Below the pieces are notes generated by a model. It saw nothing but the letters and a program-made list of their open reading frames with translations, was not told the origin of the DNA and did no database searches. A stretch of DNA of 64,000 nt from Chamaesiphon minutus PCC 6605 (GTDB lineage Bacteria; Cyanobacteriota; Cyanobacteriia; Cyanobacteriales; Chamaesiphonaceae), in NCBI RefSeq assembly GCF_000317145.1, contig NC_019697.1, positions 2,824,385-2,888,384 on the forward strand. Direction: 5' to 3'. The first letter of the stretch is position 1. Each line of letters begins with the position of its first letter. The position numbers and the translations under genes were made by a program. This document shows, piece by piece, positions 61,268 through 64,000 of the stretch.

Positions 61268-62737
61268 ATGCTATTAGCCGAAAAATCTACAGAACGTGAC
61301 TGGAAATCGATTATTGCACAACTAACAGCAGTAATCGGTAAAAAAGGTATCATTCAGCGGCGAGACGAACTAATTACTTATGAGTGCGATGGTTTGACGA
61401 GTTATCGCCAACGTCCCGCATTAGTAATTCTACCCAAGACTACGGAGCAAGTAGCGGCAGCAGTAAAGATTTGTGATGAAAATAATGTAGCTTGGATCGC
61501 GCGGGGTGCAGGAACGGGTTTATCGGGTGGCGCGTTACCCGTCGAAAATTGCGTGCTAATTGTCACGGCATTAATGAATCAGATCCTTAAAGTAGATCTT
61601 GAGAATCAACGGGTAGTGGTACAACCTGGCGTCATTAATAACTGGGTGACTCAAGCTGTCAGCGGCGGTGGCTTTTATTATGCCCCCGATCCTTCCAGTC
61701 AAATTATCTGTTCGATCGGTGGTAATATTGCCGAAAATTCTGGCGGCGTTCACTGTCTCAAGTATGGCGTCACTACCAACCATGTCCTCGGCTTAAAAAT
61801 AGTCATCCCCAGCGGCGAAATTATCGATATCGGTGGGGAAATCGCCGAAATGCCGGGATACGATCTCACAGGCTTATTCGTCGGCTCCGAAGGTACCCTC
61901 GGCATCGCCACCGAAGTTACCCTCAAAATCCTGAAAACGCCCGAATCTATCTGCGTCCTCCTGGCTGATTTTGAAAGCGTGGAAGCGGCAGGTAGCGCAG
62001 TTTCCGGTATCATCAGCGCGGGAATTATCCCTGCTGGCATCGAGATGATGGACAACTTCAGCATCAACGCCGTCGAAGATGTCGTCGCTACCAAATGTTA
62101 CCCCCGCGATGCCGCCGCCATTCTGCTCGTCGAAATCGACGGCTCGGCAGTAGAAGTGGCTACAAATCAAGCCAGTATCGCCGCGATCTGCCGCGAGAAC
62201 GGAGCCAGATCGATCGATATAGCCACCGAGCCAGAACAACGCTTGCGGCTGTGGAAAGGTCGTAAAGCCGCCTTTGCAGCGATGGGCAAAATCAGTCCCG
62301 ATTATTACGTGCAAGATGGTGTCATTCCCCGCACGCAATTATCTTATGTGCTCCAAGAAATTGCCAGACTGGGCAAAAAGTATGGATATTATGTTGCCAA
62401 TGTCTTCCATGCTGGCGATGGTAATTTACACCCCTTAATTTTGTATGATAATTCCAAAGCTGGTGCCTTAGAGCAGGTAGAAGCCTTGGGTGGCGAAATT
62501 CTCAAGCTCTGCGTCAAAGTCGGCGGCAGTATTTCTGGAGAACACGGCATCGGTGCGGACAAACGCTGCTATATGTCGGAAATGTTCACCGAGACAGATT
62601 TAGAAACAATGCAATGGGTACGCACGGTATTTAATCCCAAAGAATTAGCCAATCCAGGCAAAATTCTCCCCACTCCCCGCACTTGTGGCGAATCTGCAAA
62701 TTCCGGCCATAAATTCCCCTCGATCGAGCAATATTAA
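61268..62737 (+). CDS. glcD: Glycolate oxidase/dehydrogenase FAD subunit GlcD
   Basis: 489 aa. FAD-binding PCMH motif: WIARGAGTGLSGGALPVE (about 78-95), then DPSSQIICSIGGNIAENSGG and GSEGTLGIATEVTLKI. The C-terminal FAD-oxidase cap has NVFHAGDGNLHPLIL and GSISGEHGIGADKRCYM. In cyanobacteria GlcD1/GlcD2 oxidise glycolate to glyoxylate in photorespiration. A D-lactate role is possible in the family. The neighbouring Crp gene diverges from it. Confidence 0.94.
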   Translation: MLLAEKSTERDWKSIIAQLTAVIGKKGIIQRRDELITYECDGLTSYRQRPALVILPKTTEQVAAAVKICDENNVAWIARGAGTGLSGGALPVENCVLIVTALMNQILKVDLENQRVVVQPGVINNWVTQAVSGGGFYYAPDPSSQIICSIGGNIAENSGGVHCLKYGVTTNHVLGLKIVIPSGEIIDIGGEIAEMPGYDLTGLFVGSEGTLGIATEVTLKILKTPESICVLLADFESVEAAGSAVSGIISAGIIPAGIEMMDNFSINAVEDVVATKCYPRDAAAILLVEIDGSAVEVATNQASIAAICRENGARSIDIATEPEQRLRLWKGRKAAFAAMGKISPDYYVQDGVIPRTQLSYVLQEIARLGKKYGYYVANVFHAGDGNLHPLILYDNSKAGALEQVEALGGEILKLCVKVGGSISGEHGIGADKRCYMSEMFTETDLETMQWVRTVFNPKELANPGKILPTPRTCGESANSGHKFPSIEQY

Positions 62738-62820
62738 ATTAATTGAGAATTGAGAATTGAGAATTGGGTTAATAGAAACCCCATATCTGCATGATTATTT
62801 ACCCTTTCTCCTTTACCCGC

Positions 62821-62843
62821 CTAAAGCCTAAAGCCTAAAGCCT
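62821..62843 (-). repeat. GGCTTTA heptamer array (~3 copies)
   Basis: On the ABM gene's sense strand its TAG stop continues as TTAGGCTTTAGGCTTTAGG. The array lies between two convergent stops. Confidence 0.9.
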
Positions 62844-63135
62844 AATCCCCATCCCCTAAACTGCCCGACTCTAATTGCTCTAAATAAATAAACTCTGGAG
62901 ATCGAACGCCTGCTTTCGCTCTAATTTTCACAAGCTGGGGCGATTCAAAAAAATGCCGAGCGTTCTCTAGCGACGTCCAAGACGAGAAATGTACTACCTT
63001 GTGGGGATTGTTAGCATATTTTAAGACTTGATAATCGCGTTCTCCAGCCTCCCGCCGTAGCTCGGCAGCATCATCGAAAATCTGCTTCCAGGCATCGTAA
63101 TCGGCAACTTCATGAATAATCAACACGTATGGCAT
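62842..63135 (-). CDS. ABM-like dimeric alpha/beta barrel protein
   Basis: 97 aa. The pattern YVLIIHEVADYDAWKQIFDDAAELRREAG, then YQVLKYANNPHKVVHFSSW and SLENARHFFESP, is that of the antibiotic-biosynthesis-monooxygenase-like ferredoxin fold. Such small proteins serve as cofactor-free oxygenases or heme/quinone stress proteins. Function here is unknown. It is divergent from livM with ~130 bp between the starts. Confidence 0.85.
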   Translation of the reverse strand: MPYVLIIHEVADYDAWKQIFDDAAELRREAGERDYQVLKYANNPHKVVHFSSWTSLENARHFFESPQLVKIRAKAGVRSPEFIYLEQLESGSLGDGD

Positions 63136-63269
63136 AGTATGTTTAGGCTGGAGTATTGTTGAGAGACTAGCGATCGAGAGCGGTTAGAAGTATCATCAGC
63201 TACAACGATCGCGGCAATCTTTGGCCGATCGTATTCCTTCCCGATCGATAATTCATCATTTGGTGCCTG

Positions 63270-64000
63270 ATGGTCATTTATTTTGTCTTCTTGACGATTT
63301 CTGCTGCTACTTACGCGCTGTTTAGTTTGGGATTAAATCTCCAATGGGGTGTAACGGGGCTGATTAATTTCGGGCATGTCGCGTTTATGGCGATCGGTGC
63401 CTATTCTACCGTGTTGTTGTCCATGCAGGGCGTGCCGATCGCGATCGCGGTTTTGGTGGGTATTTGCCTATCCGCACTTCTCGGGCTACTCATCGGGATG
63501 TCCACCTTGCGGTTGCGAGAAGACTATCTAGGTATTGTCACCATCGGGGTATCCGAATTAGTCCGATTGGCGGCTAAAAATGAAGCTTGGCTGACCAAAG
63601 GTTCCTTCGGCGTGCAGGGCTATCCTGTCCCTTTTAATTTTCAGCCTGATTATCCCGTGAGGCTCGGTTTAATTATTTGGTTGACGGCCATTTGTGGCTT
63701 AGCATTATGGAAATTGTGGCTGTGGATGCGCGGTAAGACACCCCGCTATATCGGTGGCGCGATCGCCAGTGCCTTTGTACTGACTGTCTGCGTATGTGGT
63801 GCGTTATCCCTCTACACATACGATCCGCGCGCTGGATTGATGTTACTAACTTTAACGACACTGACGATCGTGTATATTGGCATGGAGAAGTTGGTAAATT
63901 CGCCTTGGGGACGGATCTTAAAAGCCATTCGCGAAGATGAAGAAGTCCCAAGAGCCTTGGGTAAAAATGTCTTCTGGTACAAACTTCAAGCCTTTATGTT
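63270..64000 (+). CDS. livM: Branched-chain amino acid ABC transporter permease LivM/NatD-like (runs off window end)
   Basis: About 243 residues are present from the ATG at 63270. TM helices start at once (VIYFVFLTISAATYALFSLG). The LivM hallmark follows: LNLQWGVTGLINFGHVAFMAIGAYS, then LRLREDYLGIVTIGVSELVRL. The cytoplasmic EAA-type loop reads SPWGRILKAIREDEEVPRALGKN, and the window ends just after it. It forms the channel with LivH; in cyanobacteria this is the Nat-I neutral amino acid system. Partners are not visible. Confidence 0.92.
   Translation, partial: MVIYFVFLTISAATYALFSLGLNLQWGVTGLINFGHVAFMAIGAYSTVLLSMQGVPIAIAVLVGICLSALLGLLIGMSTLRLREDYLGIVTIGVSELVRLAAKNEAWLTKGSFGVQGYPVPFNFQPDYPVRLGLIIWLTAICGLALWKLWLWMRGKTPRYIGGAIASAFVLTVCVCGALSLYTYDPRAGLMLLTLTTLTIVYIGMEKLVNSPWGRILKAIREDEEVPRALGKNVFWYKLQAFM

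Noticed and set aside
1-64000. tRNA or rRNA genes
   Set aside because: No T-loop GGTTCRANNCC with matching acceptor stem, and no rRNA-like stretch, was recognised on either strand; a covariance scan was not possible here.

Overview
The window comes from a cyanobacterial chromosome. Diagnostic genes are an NblA phycobilisome-degradation protein, a high-light-inducible (Hlip/Scp) protein, a PcxA/CemA proton-extrusion protein, a PucC/BCH2-type chlorophyll-related MFS protein, an SLH-domain outer-membrane protein, GlcD and TrmFO. The hexamer CGATCG (core of cyanobacterial HIP1, GCGATCGC) is extremely frequent in genes and spacers. Heptanucleotide tandem repeats of the cyanobacterial STRR kind are also present. 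No tRNA, rRNA or CRISPR array was recognised. The exact genus cannot be fixed by eye.

Region 1 (1-13.6 kb, almost all minus strand) starts with the N-terminal part of a cation P-type ATPase. It continues as a run of small membrane, secreted and stress-type genes: a 942-aa membrane protein with about seven ~85-aa repeats, a PF04020 membrane protein, Pmp3/YqaE, YrzE-like, GlsB/YeaQ, NblA, a BON-domain lipoprotein, a GSP17M/glycine-zipper protein, a fatty acid hydroxylase and an Hlip. Region 2 (13.8-19 kb) is a signalling block: a receiver-histidine kinase hybrid, a CHASE3-PAS kinase overlapping an Rcp1-like response regulator, and a NarL-type regulator. Region 3 (19-27 kb) holds a lipid kinase, DUF1003, repeat and MITE-like DNA, an alpha-amylase, and secreted or outer-membrane proteins. 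Region 4 (27-36.5 kb) has a FemAB/GNAT-like protein, a methyltransferase split by an ISAs1-type IS, a DegT aminotransferase, an unusual dead-PilB-GrpE fusion and a PucC-like transporter.

Region 5 (36.5-45.3 kb) has two tandem SPINDLY-type O-GlcNAc transferases next to three type IV pilin genes, then PcxA. Region 6 (45.4-55 kb) carries a UvrD-like P-loop protein, a HAD phosphatase, QueG, DUF2805, two secreted glycosidase-like TIM barrels, a methyltransferase and a pentapeptide-repeat kinase whose HRD aspartate is Asn. Region 7 (55-64 kb) has recN cut by a second IS, a promoter/strong-SD/23-codon ORF/terminator unit, trmFO, a Crp-family regulator, glcD, an ABM-like protein and the start of a LivM permease.

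Mobile and repeat DNA shapes the window. Both IS copies have intact target duplications (10 bp and 9 bp), and removing either element in silico restores the host frame exactly. Several short tandem duplications (57-76 bp) sit at gene ends. GGCTTTA heptamer arrays lie just behind stop codons, always in the same orientation relative to the gene. The most unusual items are the PilB-like/GrpE fusion, the OGT-pilin neighbourhood, the small SD-ORF transcript at 58.5 kb, and the stop-codon-linked heptamers.
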